From positions 94,025 to 158,024 of the forward strand of contig NZ_FZOG01000008.1 of the NCBI RefSeq assembly GCF_900188155.1: DNA of 64,000 nt, written 5' to 3'. Origin of the DNA: Pseudomonas segetis. Lineage in GTDB: Bacteria > Pseudomonadota > Gammaproteobacteria > Pseudomonadales > Pseudomonadaceae. The notes under the pieces are model-generated. The model made no database searches. It saw only the letters and a program-made list of their open reading frames with translations, and was not told the origin of the DNA. Shown here piece by piece: positions 9,537 through 17,826 of the stretch. A program made the translations under genes and the position numbers. The stretch's first letter is position 1, and each line of letters opens with the position of its first letter.

Positions 9537-9822
9537 TAGCTGTCAGCTTTAGCCTGAAATACCCAATACCCGATAAAGCGCGCAGATCTCCTTCCGGCAA
9601 ACTCCAATTAGAACCAGTCGGTCGATTCCTGACCACCAAGGACGCTTAAATCAGAGCTGCATCATCCCTTCTGAGCGAGGCGACCTGGCTTCATAAACCA
9701 ATCAGCAATCCCTAAAAAATATGGGGTTTACCAGCAGGTAGCCTGGAGAGTTCTTAGAAAGAGTGGCGTTAAACAGCAGCAAGGATCATAGTCTTTGGCA
9801 TTGATCCACAGCTATTTGCCCT

Positions 9823-10839
9823 ATGACTGCACTTATAAGAATTACATCGCTCACTGGCTTCCCAGAACTTGTTCGTGAGCTGGGTGGCAACCCCGACAAA
9901 ATGCTCAAGCGCTTCAATATCGAGCCGCAATTGCTCGAGAGCATTTCCGCTGTCATTTCTTATCGTTCAATGATCAACTTGCTGGAATATTCAGCAGAAC
10001 AACTAAACTGTGCTGACTTTGGCCTCCAGCTTGCCGAGCGGCAAAGCATGATGATTCTTGGCCCACTGGCGGTTATTGCCCAGAACTCATCAACCGTGGG
10101 TGGGGCCCTGCAAGAAATAGCCAAGTTCTTGCATATCTACACCCCAGGCATTTTGCTTGAACTCGACATCAAAACCGATCCCGCTCGCCCGCAATTGATA
10201 TTGGAAGTCCATCTGCCCGGTTTGACTCGGATCCGGCAAATAACCGAGCTGTCCCTCGGTGTCGCCCATAAAACCCTGCAAATGCTGTTTGGCAGTAGTT
10301 TTAAAGCCGAGTCGGTCATGATGCGCACCACCTCAACCTTGCCGCCAATACGCTATCAGCGCTTCTTTGGCACACACGTCTATTTCGGTCAGGCGAGCAA
10401 TGCACTGGTTATGCGAGCTGAGCATCTGAGCAAGGTTATTGACCAACACAACCAGGAGCTGCATGACACCCTGATCGATTATGTCAGCACCATCAGTGAC
10501 GCCAATCCGCTGGATATCTGCAACCAGGTCGAGCAACTGATACTGCGCCTATTGCCGACCCAGCGCTGCAGCCTGCCCTTGATTGCCGAACGACTGGGCA
10601 TGCGCGAACGTTCACTGCAACGCCGGCTGGCCGAGCGCGATGTGTTGTTCGAAGAACTGGTTGACCGAACTCGTATGGATCTGGCTGACCGCTACCTGGT
10701 GGAAGCCAAAATGCCCATGGCGCAAGTGGCGGGCCTGCTCGGCTATGCCGAGCAAAGTTCGTTTAATCGCGCCTGCCGGCGCTGGCATGCGATCTCGCCC
10801 AAGGAGCGGCGCAAGCAACTGCAAGAGACGCAACTATGA
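9823..10839 (+). CDS. AraC-family transcriptional regulator (OruR/ArgR-like architecture)
   Basis: The 338-residue protein has the N-terminal 'arabinose-binding domain of AraC' type seen in OruR-like regulators (residues ~20-210, including 'YRSMINLLEYSAEQLNCADFG') and a C-terminal double helix-turn-helix (residues ~240-330) with 'IAERLGMRERSLQRRLAE' and 'MAQVAGLLGYAEQSSFNRAC'. It lies between the envelope operon and the two oxidoreductase genes, and a repeated candidate operator is found upstream of all of these units. It is therefore the likely local activator, responding to an unknown ligand. The start has only a weak ribosome-binding site; no better one is seen nearby. Confidence 0.88.
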   Translation: MTALIRITSLTGFPELVRELGGNPDKMLKRFNIEPQLLESISAVISYRSMINLLEYSAEQLNCADFGLQLAERQSMMILGPLAVIAQNSSTVGGALQEIAKFLHIYTPGILLELDIKTDPARPQLILEVHLPGLTRIRQITELSLGVAHKTLQMLFGSSFKAESVMMRTTSTLPPIRYQRFFGTHVYFGQASNALVMRAEHLSKVIDQHNQELHDTLIDYVSTISDANPLDICNQVEQLILRLLPTQRCSLPLIAERLGMRERSLQRRLAERDVLFEELVDRTRMDLADRYLVEAKMPMAQVAGLLGYAEQSSFNRACRRWHAISPKERRKQLQETQL

Positions 10840-10844
10840 CAAGG

Positions 10845-10883
10845 GCTACCTTTTTCAGCGTGGCAACCGCTGAAAAAGGTAGC
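10845..10883. terminator. Long hairpin between convergent AraC and SDR genes
   Basis: A perfect 16-bp inverted repeat (GCTACCTTTTTCAGCG / CGCTGAAAAAGGTAGC) with a 7-base loop starts 5 bases after the AraC stop codon. It can act as a two-way terminator for the converging genes. Its right arm is also the first part of the repeat described at 10868-10955. Confidence 0.6.
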
Positions 10884-10955
10884 AGGCAAAGACAGGACAA
10901 GGCGCAACGATCAAGGGAAGTAGCAACCCAAAGGCTGCGATAAGTTTTTTAACGC
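10868..10955. repeat. Diverged copy of the CTGAAAAAGG inverted-repeat element
   Basis: The first 35 bases from CTGAAAAAGGT to ACAAGGCG line up without gaps with the left end of the element at 56933-57108, with about 28 of 35 identities counted by eye. The right end, AAGTTTTTTAACGCA, resembles a decayed inverted terminus. The middle is not clearly alignable, so this is probably an old or partial copy. Confidence 0.45.
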
Positions 10956-10984
10956 AGTCATATCGAGCCTGTTCCCCGGGGGCC

Positions 10985-11755
10985 TTAGTGGCACGCGTAG
11001 CCACCATCGACAACCATTTCCGTACCTGTGACATAGACAGAATCATCACTGGCAAGAAACACCACCGCACCGGCCACTTCGTCAGGCTTTCCAAGACGCT
11101 TGAATGGGATCTCTTGCATTAACCGTGCATGGAACTCCCGCCCGGCTTCTTCGCCGATGGCCTGAGTGGCATCTGCCACCAATGGCGTTTCAATGTAGCC
11201 AGGGTGCAAGCTGTTGACGCGGATGGGGTAGCCCTTGGCCGCGCAATGCAAAGCAACCGACTTGGACAGGAAACGCACCCCTGCTTTAGAGGTGCTGTAT
11301 GAGAGCGCCGCGGGTTCGCCGCAGATTGCCGTAATTGATGACATGTTGATGATTGAGCCGCCATTGTCTTTCATCAATGGCAATGACTGCTTGCAGCCAA
11401 TAAATACACTGCGCAGGTTCACATCCATGGTGCGATCAAAGTCGCTCAGGGTGCATTCTTCGATGCTGCCAGGGATGACCATGCCCGCGTTATTGACCAG
11501 TACATCGAGACGCCGTTCTTTGTCGTGAATCACACCCAACACGCGCGACCAGTCTTCTTCACTGGTGACGTCATGCCTGTCGAAAATCACATCCAGGCCC
11601 TGCTCACGCAACTCCACTTCGGCGCACTTGCCAGCCTCGGCATTGATATCGGTGAAATAAACCTTGGCACCTTCGGCTGCAAGACGGCGAGTAAAAGCTA
11701 GGCCCATACCCGAGGCTGCTCCGGTCACCAGAACGATCTTATTTTGTAAACGCAT
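10985..11755 (-). CDS. Short-chain dehydrogenase/reductase (cyclic alcohol dehydrogenase-like)
   Basis: The 256-residue protein is a classical SDR: nucleotide motif TGAASGMG (residues 11-18), NNAG (88-91), catalytic Ser near 140, Tyr153 and Lys157 in 'YSTSK', and a conserved 'PG' followed by 'ETP'. An acidic residue after the second strand (FTDIN) suggests NAD rather than NADP. Sequence style is close to cyclopentanol dehydrogenase and 3-alpha/20-beta-hydroxysteroid dehydrogenase groups, so a cyclic or hydrophobic secondary alcohol is a reasonable substrate guess. It is divergent from the zinc alcohol dehydrogenase and convergent with the AraC gene. A weak 21-bp repeat site lies 87 bases upstream. 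Confidence 0.85.
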   Translation of the reverse strand: MRLQNKIVLVTGAASGMGLAFTRRLAAEGAKVYFTDINAEAGKCAEVELREQGLDVIFDRHDVTSEEDWSRVLGVIHDKERRLDVLVNNAGMVIPGSIEECTLSDFDRTMDVNLRSVFIGCKQSLPLMKDNGGSIINMSSITAICGEPAALSYSTSKAGVRFLSKSVALHCAAKGYPIRVNSLHPGYIETPLVADATQAIGEEAGREFHARLMQEIPFKRLGKPDEVAGAVVFLASDDSVYVTGTEMVVDGGYACH

Positions 11756-11841
11756 TTGCGACTCCTCACATGCCTCCCGGGGATTAAGGAAGGCAAATTT
11801 TTAATCGAACTGCATGGTTGCGCCTGGCAATGCATTTTCGC

Positions 11842-11869
11842 TGTGCATTTCACGCCCAGTATTTGACAT
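11842..11869 (-). promoter_or_regulatory. Weak candidate AraC-family operator, site D (SDR gene)
   Basis: On the minus strand ATGTCAA (11869-11863) fits the half-site ATGnCAA seen at the other sites; the partner 21 bp closer to the gene, ATGCACA (11848-11842), matches poorly. Confidence 0.25.
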
Positions 11870-11907
11870 ATTGCGCCAGCCTGAAATATCACCATGGCTG
11901 ACGTCAA

Positions 11908-11935
11908 ATGCCAAAAATTAGGTGCCTAATGACAA
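11908..11935 (+). promoter_or_regulatory. Candidate AraC-family operator, site B (zinc alcohol dehydrogenase)
   Basis: ATGCCAA (11908-11914) and ATGACAA (11929-11935) form a direct repeat with 21-bp spacing. The 10 bases ATGACAATTA are identical to those in site C at 13541-13568. The proximal half-site ends 65 bases before the start codon of the dehydrogenase. Confidence 0.5.
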
Positions 11936-12000
11936 TTACAGGCCCGTTCTTCAGCCCAATATCCGTAGGTAATTGCAGCCGAACCCCATAAGGAACTGCC

Positions 12001-13083
12001 ATGAAAGCCGCAGTAGTTATAGATAAAACGCTCAGGATCGAGGATGTTGCCGAGCCAATCCCCAAGGCCCACGAGTTGCTTGTCAGCTCATTGGTCTGCG
12101 GCGTTTGCGGCTCGGATTTGCATTGCGTTCATAATGCCAGGGAAATGAGTGACTCCAGCCTGCGCGCCTTGGGCAAGGCCATTGTTGATCCCAGCAAGCC
12201 AATTTCCCTTGGCCATGAATTTTGTGCGGAGGTTCTTGAACCGCTCAAGGGCGACTCACGCTTTAAGAGCGGCGACCGGGTTGTAGCCTTGCCATTTCTA
12301 GCGCGAGAAGACGGCATGGTCTTTATTGGTTCAGCCCCCACCGATATTCCGGGCGGCTTTGCACAACGCATGACCATCGACAGCCGTATGGCCTTTGCTG
12401 TCCCCAATGGCTTGAGCAGTGAAATGGCGGCACTCACCGAACCCATGGCGGTAGCACTTCATGCCGTTAACCAGGCCAAGATCACGCAGCGCGACGTCCC
12501 CCTTGTCGTCGGTTGTGGCCCTATCGGCCTGGCCATTATCGCCGTGCTGAAAATGCGTGGCATCGAACCCATTGTTGCGGCTGACTTCTCTGCCGGACGC
12601 CTGGCCCAGGCGAAAAAACTCGGCGCCGATGTGGTGGTCGATCCGCGCCAGCAGTCGCCGTACGAAGCCTGGGAGCAAGCCGCCAAGACCGATGATGCTG
12701 AGCTGTTCGGCGCCATATCGCCAATGCTCGGCGGAACAGGGCGTCGTCCTTCGGTGATTTTCGAATGTGTAGGCGTGCCTGGCATGATCCAGCAGGTCAT
12801 GGCTGGGGCCGTGTATGGCGCACGCATCATGGTTGTCGGGTTGTGCATGCAGGCAGACCAGATTGAACCGGTGTTCCCAGTGATGAAAGAGTTGAACCTG
12901 GGCTTTGCCAGCTTCTATTCGGCCGAGGAGTTTGCCCAAACCCTGCACCATTTGGCCGAAGGTGAGCTCGATGCCAGTGCGATGATCACTGACGATGTAC
13001 CGCTCTCGCAAATCGCCGATGCTTTCGAGCAACTGGCCACGCCACAAGATCAAATCAAGGTCATGATTCGTCCGAACGCATAA
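12001..13083 (+). CDS. Zinc-dependent alcohol dehydrogenase (MDR family)
   Basis: This 360-residue medium-chain dehydrogenase has a strong ribosome-binding site (AAGGAACTGCC before ATG). Catalytic zinc ligands are visible as Cys36 in 'CGVCGSDLH' and His72-Glu73 in 'GHEF'; the Rossmann motif 'GCGPIGLAII' lies near residue 172 and 'AADFSAGRLAQAKKLGAD' follows with an acidic residue suited to NAD. The four-cysteine structural zinc loop of many alcohol dehydrogenases is missing. It probably oxidises the same alcohol class as the divergent SDR or a later intermediate; the substrate cannot be read from the sequence. It carries a candidate AraC operator upstream. Confidence 0.85.
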   Translation: MKAAVVIDKTLRIEDVAEPIPKAHELLVSSLVCGVCGSDLHCVHNAREMSDSSLRALGKAIVDPSKPISLGHEFCAEVLEPLKGDSRFKSGDRVVALPFLAREDGMVFIGSAPTDIPGGFAQRMTIDSRMAFAVPNGLSSEMAALTEPMAVALHAVNQAKITQRDVPLVVGCGPIGLAIIAVLKMRGIEPIVAADFSAGRLAQAKKLGADVVVDPRQQSPYEAWEQAAKTDDAELFGAISPMLGGTGRRPSVIFECVGVPGMIQQVMAGAVYGARIMVVGLCMQADQIEPVFPVMKELNLGFASFYSAEEFAQTLHHLAEGELDASAMITDDVPLSQIADAFEQLATPQDQIKVMIRPNA

Positions 13084-13105
13084 CGCTTACCGACCCTGCA
13101 CGAAT

Positions 13106-13147
13106 ACAGGCTGCACCCGATGGTTTATCGCCACCTGTGCAGCCTGT
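13106..13147 (+). terminator. Hairpin after the zinc alcohol dehydrogenase
   Basis: An 11-bp perfect stem (ACAGGCTGCAC / GTGCAGCCTGT) with a 20-base loop lies 22 bases after the stop codon. There is no long T-run, so termination is possible but not certain. Confidence 0.45.
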
Positions 13148-13333
13148 AAGGGACTGTGAGTCAACTTTGAATCAGCACGCGTAGCCATCCAGACGCCGGG
13201 TAGGATTGTGAAGCAGCAAAGTTGAAATGGGGATGACGAGGCAGCTCACATCTGCAGCGCGATTGCGCCATGGCGACAAGCGGAAATCACCGCTTATGCT
13301 AAGTCGCCTGTGCTGCCTGGAGAGAAAGCGCTA

Positions 13334-13468
13334 TCAGTGGCTGCTGAAAACCTGGGCGATGCTAACGCTGGGGCTTACAGGTTTTTTAGCCTGGACATCT
13401 GTTTTTATGGCCCAGGCGCTACCCAGGAAAATACTCACAAGCGACAGTGCAATTAGATGATTGCGCAT
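13334..13468 (-). CDS. Small secreted peptide, 44 residues
   Basis: This short frame begins with ATG at 13468, preceded by GAGGGGAG at a normal distance of about nine bases, and ends with the double stop TGA-TAG. The first 20 residues, MRNHLIALSLVSIFLGSAWA, form a well-built signal peptide with a charged N-region, hydrophobic core and A-x-A cleavage site. The mature part would be only 24 residues, lysine- and serine-containing (IKTDVQAKKPVSPSVSIAQV then FSSH). A candidate AraC operator (site C, the best of the set) lies 73 bases upstream in the same orientation. No family is recognised. It could be a real small periplasmic peptide or the 5' remnant of a longer gene. Confidence 0.55.
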   Translation of the reverse strand: MRNHLIALSLVSIFLGSAWAIKTDVQAKKPVSPSVSIAQVFSSH

Positions 13469-13540
13469 ATGTTGAATCTCCCCTCGTAGGGATTTACTTG
13501 TTATTTGACCTGAATAATCGCACTCCCCTTTTCGGACTAA

Positions 13541-13568
13541 TTGTCATTTCCTGTCAGCCAGTTGTCAT
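13541..13568 (-). promoter_or_regulatory. Candidate AraC-family operator, site C (small secreted peptide)
   Basis: On the minus strand two perfect ATGACAA half-sites (13568-13562 and 13547-13541) are 21 bp apart. This is the strongest member of the operator set, and it lies at activator distance upstream of the 44-residue peptide gene. Confidence 0.55.
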
Positions 13569-13696
13569 TTAACGACAAGCCTAAGGCGCCTCGACAACCC
13601 ATGGTTACAGGGCATCACAACTGCGCTTGAAATTTTCCAACCCGATCAGAGACTTGCCATTTAAAATGGCGGGCAACTTTGCAAACGTCGTGATTT

Positions 13697-14659
13697 ATGA
13701 ATCCTGCAGCCCTGAACACCCTCAGCATCCAGCTGACCGAAGCCCTCAACCATGTTCCTGCTGAAACACGCCGCCTGTTCCATGGTCGCGGTCGCCTCTG
13801 GGCGGGGCTTGAGCACGTCACCGCTGACTGGCTGCAAGGCGTTCTATTGGTGTCGCTGTTCCGCGAGCCCGAGGCAGGCGAGCTTACAGCCCTGAAACAG
13901 ATGCTGATGCAACTGACCCAATCGACGGCCTGGCAGGCCAGCCAGGCGCAGACGTTGCTGCTGCACCATCGCTACCTGCAGGACAGCAGCATGGAGGTGC
14001 TTCATGGCGAGATGGTTGATGAACGTGTGATCAGTGAAGACGGCCTGAACTACCTGCTCGACCTGGGCAAGAAACAAAACAACGGCTTGTTTCTCGACAT
14101 GCGCCTGGGCCGCCAATGGGTACGCGAACATGCACAAGGCAAGCGGGTGTTGAATCTATTCGCCTACACCTGCGGGTTTTCCCTGGCGGCAATCGCAGGT
14201 GGCGCCGAGCATGTGGTCAACCTGGATATGGCGCGTGCCGCCTTGAGTCGTGGCCGCGACAATCACCGCCTTAACCAGCATGACATGAGCCGGGTAAGCT
14301 TCCTCGGACACGAGCTGTTCAAGTCCTGGGGCAAGGTCAGCAAGCTCGGCCCCTATGACTTGATCATTATCGATCCGCCGTCCTTCCAGAAAGGCAGCTT
14401 TGCCTTGAGCAAGGATTACCAGCGCATCATCCGCCGCCTGCCAACGCTGCTGACCGAGCAGGGCCTGGTGCTGGCCTGCGTCAACGACCCTGATGTCGGT
14501 CCGCAGTTCCTGATTGATGGCATGGCCAATGATGCACCGGGCTTGCGGTTCGAGCAGCGCCTGGCCAACCCGCCGGAATTTGCCGACATTGACCCAGACA
14601 GTGGTTTGAAGGCACTGGTATTTAGCCAATCGACAGCTACTGGGCAAACAGCTCAATAA
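13697..14659 (+). CDS. Class I SAM-dependent methyltransferase (RlmI/RlmK-like)
   Basis: The 320-residue protein contains the SAM-binding loop 'VLNLFAYTCGFSLAA' (about residues 150-164), the acidic turn 'VVNLDMARAALSRGRDN' and the catalytic-type motif 'DLIIIDPPSFQKG' (about 228-240), with 'NPPEFADIDPD' near the end. This layout is that of the RlmI/RlmK/RsmD-like methyltransferases that modify C5 of cytosine or N2 of guanine in rRNA. The N-terminal PUA domain of RlmI is not evident, so the exact target is unknown. It is convergent with the diguanylate cyclase gene. Confidence 0.8.
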   Translation: MNPAALNTLSIQLTEALNHVPAETRRLFHGRGRLWAGLEHVTADWLQGVLLVSLFREPEAGELTALKQMLMQLTQSTAWQASQAQTLLLHHRYLQDSSMEVLHGEMVDERVISEDGLNYLLDLGKKQNNGLFLDMRLGRQWVREHAQGKRVLNLFAYTCGFSLAAIAGGAEHVVNLDMARAALSRGRDNHRLNQHDMSRVSFLGHELFKSWGKVSKLGPYDLIIIDPPSFQKGSFALSKDYQRIIRRLPTLLTEQGLVLACVNDPDVGPQFLIDGMANDAPGLRFEQRLANPPEFADIDPDSGLKALVFSQSTATGQTAQ

Positions 14660-14692
14660 CCAGTTGCCTGGCAGGCTCTCAACCGACCAGGC

Positions 14693-15790
14693 TCAGGCGC
14701 TGGCACCGCCGACCAGATCTGCCTTTACCCCAGCCTCATCCGCCGTCACCAGCTGGTTACGCCCCTGCTGTTTGCCGTAATACAGGCGTCGGTCTGCACA
14801 GCGATAGAGTTCGTCGACACTGCGCCCATCGCTTGGCCATTCAGCCACGCCAAAGGTTGCCGAGAGTTGAATCTGCTGCTTGCCGTAGAGCAAGGGCGAG
14901 CTGGCCAGTTGTTTGCGCAAGTCTTCGACCAGAGGCTTGGCACCTTTGAGATCGGTATTTCGCAGCAGCAGGCCAAACTCTTCGCCCCCCAGCCGGCCCA
15001 TGCTGTCAGTGGCGCGCAAACGCTTCAAGATTGACGAGCACAGGTGTTTGAGCGCCATGTCACCGGCCACGTGGCCCCACTGATCATTCACTTGCTTGAA
15101 ATGGTCGACATCGAGGATCACCAGAACCACAGCCAGATTGCTGCGCTCGGCTTCCTGGATACTGCGTTCCAGCGCCTGCTGGAAGCAACCGCGACTGTCG
15201 ACCCCGGTCAAGGCATCGGTCTGCGCCAGCCGCTCAAGCTGACGATAGGCTTGCGCACGCAGGGTCTCGTAGATATGCACAAAGGCGATGGTCAACAGGC
15301 CGCAAAGGATAGCATTGCCTACATCGATCAAGCCTTCGGCATCCAAATCGTAGCGATGCTGCTGGAAGTACAAGAGCGTCGACACCACCATGAAGGGCAC
15401 CGCGACCAGAAACCCCCGGGCCCGGCCAAGCAAGAGATAACTGAGCAATGGAATCATGTAGATCCATACGAATGCAGTCGCCGAGGCTTGCGGCATGACG
15501 ATGATGTAGACCAGAAAACATGCGGTCGGCAGGACGTAGAGGTACACCCAGGGAGTCAGGTGCCGGGTATAGACAATCCGCCAGCCGCCCAACACCAGTA
15601 GCACCGAGGCGCAGAGTTCGAACAGAGCGAACAGGTGATTGCCGGAAAGGAACTGCAAGACCGCAAAGCCACTTAGCGTAATGCCAGTCGCGATCAAAAT
15701 AATCCGCATCAATGTACGCTTGCTGGCGTCTTCGATACCCGAAGCGATTAGCTCGTCGTTAATGCGGTGCTGGGGGCGCAACAGTGACAT
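14693..15790 (-). CDS. Membrane-bound diguanylate cyclase (GGDEF)
   Basis: With the ATG at 15790 (preceded by AGGATAATAGG) the protein has 365 residues. About six hydrophobic segments fill residues 25-180, followed by a short linker and a GGDEF domain. The active-site motif is GGEEF (residues 268-272), a functional variant, and the RxxD product-inhibition site (RATD, 259-262) sits exactly five residues before it, so a feedback-inhibited active cyclase making c-di-GMP is expected. No known sensor domain is recognised in the membrane part. A longer frame to 15859 exists but adds an unlikely N-terminus. Confidence 0.88.
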   Translation of the reverse strand: MSLLRPQHRINDELIASGIEDASKRTLMRIILIATGITLSGFAVLQFLSGNHLFALFELCASVLLVLGGWRIVYTRHLTPWVYLYVLPTACFLVYIIVMPQASATAFVWIYMIPLLSYLLLGRARGFLVAVPFMVVSTLLYFQQHRYDLDAEGLIDVGNAILCGLLTIAFVHIYETLRAQAYRQLERLAQTDALTGVDSRGCFQQALERSIQEAERSNLAVVLVILDVDHFKQVNDQWGHVAGDMALKHLCSSILKRLRATDSMGRLGGEEFGLLLRNTDLKGAKPLVEDLRKQLASSPLLYGKQQIQLSATFGVAEWPSDGRSVDELYRCADRRLYYGKQQGRNQLVTADEAGVKADLVGGASA

Positions 15791-16055
15791 CCTATTATCC
15801 TGACCGCGTGGGTAACTTCTTATCCAGTTATAGCACTGCAATAGCACCATAGTGAACAATTGCCACTATACAAGCCCATGGCGTTGATAGCCCTCGCGCA
15901 GAGAAATTAATTAAGCAGAGGCTCCAATATCCATGGAACCTCTCCCTGCATGCAGCCTAATTAAAGAGTATTGAGTGCATCTTGCAAGTAACTGCAGAGG
16001 CTTGAGCGGCCCCAGGCCTCGCGCTTCTCAGGGCTGAAAGCGCGAGGCCTGGCCG
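15791..16055. other. Intergenic region with a long GC-rich hairpin
   Basis: This gap separates the diguanylate cyclase promoter from the end of the TRAP operon. A perfect 15-bp stem (CCAGGCCTCGCGCTT at 16012-16026 pairing with 16038-16052) lies 4 bases from the dctM stop codon and probably ends or protects the TRAP transcript; it has no T-run. No genes are seen. Confidence 0.6.
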
Positions 16056-17351
16056 TCAGACCGCATAGCCCAATACACGCGGCAGCCAGAGTGCAATTTC
16101 CGGGAATACAGCGACCAGCACCAGCGCGCTGCCCATCACCAATACGAATAACAGTGCCCAACCCACGGTTTGTTCCAGGCGTATCTTGGCCACCTCAGCC
16201 GTCACCATGAGGTTGATCGCAACAGGTGGGGTGAACTGGCCGATAGCAATGTTCATGGCCAGCAGAATACCGAACCACACCGGGTTCCAGCCAAAATGCT
16301 GCATGACCGGAATCAGGATTGGCATCAGGATGAGGTAGATCGATATTGCATCAAGCAACATCCCCGCGAGCAATACCGCCACCATCACCAGTATCAGCAA
16401 CACCGTGCTGTTGTCCGACAGCGAGATCAGCCATTCAGCCAAATGACGGAATGTACCGAGCATGGTTCCTGCCCAGGCGAATATACCGGCCAGGGCAATG
16501 ATCAGCATCACTACGCCAGAGATCATCGCGGCTTCGCCGCATAGTTTCCACAGGCTGCGCCAGTCGAGATCACGGGTGATAAACAAGCCAATCGCCACGC
16601 CATAGGCAACGCCCACCACGGCGGCTTCGGTCGGCGTGAACAGCCCGCTGCGCAGGCCTCCCAGGATGATGACCGGAGCAAACAAGGCAGGCAGGACCTG
16701 TTTAAAACTCATCCATACCGGAGGACGCTCCGCACTATCCGGTGACTCCCAGCCGTAATGGCGCGACAGCAACCATGCGGGCAGCAGCAACACCAGACCC
16801 GCAATGATTCCAGGGAACAGGCCGGCAGCAAACAGCGCACGCAAGTCCACGCCCGGGACCACTATTGAATAGAGTATCAAGGCAATCGAAGGCGGAATTA
16901 GAATCGCAGTGGAGGCGGACGCCGCAATCAGCGTTGCAGAAAAGGGTTTTGGGTATCCGGCCTTGGTCATGCTCGGCAACATCACCATGGCCACGGCCGC
17001 GGCATCGGCCGGACCGGAGCCGCTCATGCCGCCCATGATCAGGCAGACCAGGATCGCAACCAGCGCCAGGCCGCCATGACGTGGCCCGATGAGCGCCTGG
17101 GCAAAGCGCACCAGGCGCAGGGCCACACCGGCCTTTTCAAACACCAGGCCGGTGAGGATAAACAACGGGATAGCAATCAGCGGGTATTTGGCGACACCGT
17201 TATAGGTGTTGGTGCCCAGGGTCGCCAGCATGTCCGGGGAGAGCCCGGCCACTATGCCGATAGCGCCGGACAGGCCCAGGGCAAACGCAACAGGGACGCC
17301 AAGTACCAATAAGCCGATAAAGCTGACAATCAACCACAGGTCAGGGCTCAT
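16056..17351 (-). CDS. dctM: TRAP transporter large permease (DctM)
   Basis: The 431-residue protein has about 12 membrane helices and the conserved DctM features 'GMSGSGPADAAAVAMVMLP' and 'IPPSIALILYSIV', plus 'FTPPVAINLMVTAEVA' in the second half. The ATG at 17351, with GGGAG nine bases upstream, overlaps the dctQ stop codon by 11 bases, so translation of the two permease genes is coupled. It imports an organic acid driven by a sodium or proton gradient together with the small permease and the periplasmic receptor. Confidence 0.92.
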   Translation of the reverse strand: MSPDLWLIVSFIGLLVLGVPVAFALGLSGAIGIVAGLSPDMLATLGTNTYNGVAKYPLIAIPLFILTGLVFEKAGVALRLVRFAQALIGPRHGGLALVAILVCLIMGGMSGSGPADAAAVAMVMLPSMTKAGYPKPFSATLIAASASTAILIPPSIALILYSIVVPGVDLRALFAAGLFPGIIAGLVLLLPAWLLSRHYGWESPDSAERPPVWMSFKQVLPALFAPVIILGGLRSGLFTPTEAAVVGVAYGVAIGLFITRDLDWRSLWKLCGEAAMISGVVMLIIALAGIFAWAGTMLGTFRHLAEWLISLSDNSTVLLILVMVAVLLAGMLLDAISIYLILMPILIPVMQHFGWNPVWFGILLAMNIAIGQFTPPVAINLMVTAEVAKIRLEQTVGWALLFVLVMGSALVLVAVFPEIALWLPRVLGYAV

Positions 17352-17817
17352 CGCTGAGTCTCCCGCGCAGTCGATCAAGGGTCATCTGGGTCAGTCGGAA
17401 CAACATCAACAGGGCCAGCAATGGCAACCACACCACGTACCACCAGTTGGGCAAGCCCAAGCCTGGCGATTCAGAATCCCATTGGTATTCCTCAAGCGCG
17501 AATTGACCGCCATACCAGACAATCAAGCCCAGTACTGTCACCGCCGCCAGCCACTGCAACACAATCAAAGGTGTGCGCAGTGCCGGAAACATGCGTTCGA
17601 GCATGCCAATGCGAATATGCCGATTACGGCGCAATGCAGCTGACGCACCGGCGAAGGTCAGGATAACCAGCAAGAACACCGAAAACTCTTCAGTGAATGC
17701 AAAGGATGCATTGGTGAAATAGCGCACTACTACGTTAGCCAGGCTGATCAGGCTGATGATGACCAGCGCCAGCGTCGCCAGCGCACGCTCCAGGCGTGCG
17801 TCCGGTTGTTTATTCAT
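17341..17817 (-). CDS. dctQ: TRAP transporter small permease (DctQ)
   Basis: The protein is 158 residues from the ATG at 17817 (preceded by GAGGTG) and has four membrane helices with the DctQ pattern 'FTEEFSVFLLVILTFAGASA' then 'RRNRHIRIGML'. It forms the membrane complex with DctM. A longer frame to 17859 would run into the hairpin between dctP and dctQ and is not favoured. Confidence 0.9.
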   Translation of the reverse strand: MNKQPDARLERALATLALVIISLISLANVVVRYFTNASFAFTEEFSVFLLVILTFAGASAALRRNRHIRIGMLERMFPALRTPLIVLQWLAAVTVLGLIVWYGGQFALEEYQWDSESPGLGLPNWWYVVWLPLLALLMLFRLTQMTLDRLRGRLSDEP

Positions 17818-17826
17818 ATACACCTC

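Noticed and set aside
13227..13460. Plus-strand 77-codon frame between the zinc alcohol dehydrogenase and the methyltransferase
   Set aside because: It has no convincing ribosome-binding site, is antisense to the better-supported 44-residue secreted peptide, and its hydrophobic part is the complement of that signal peptide.
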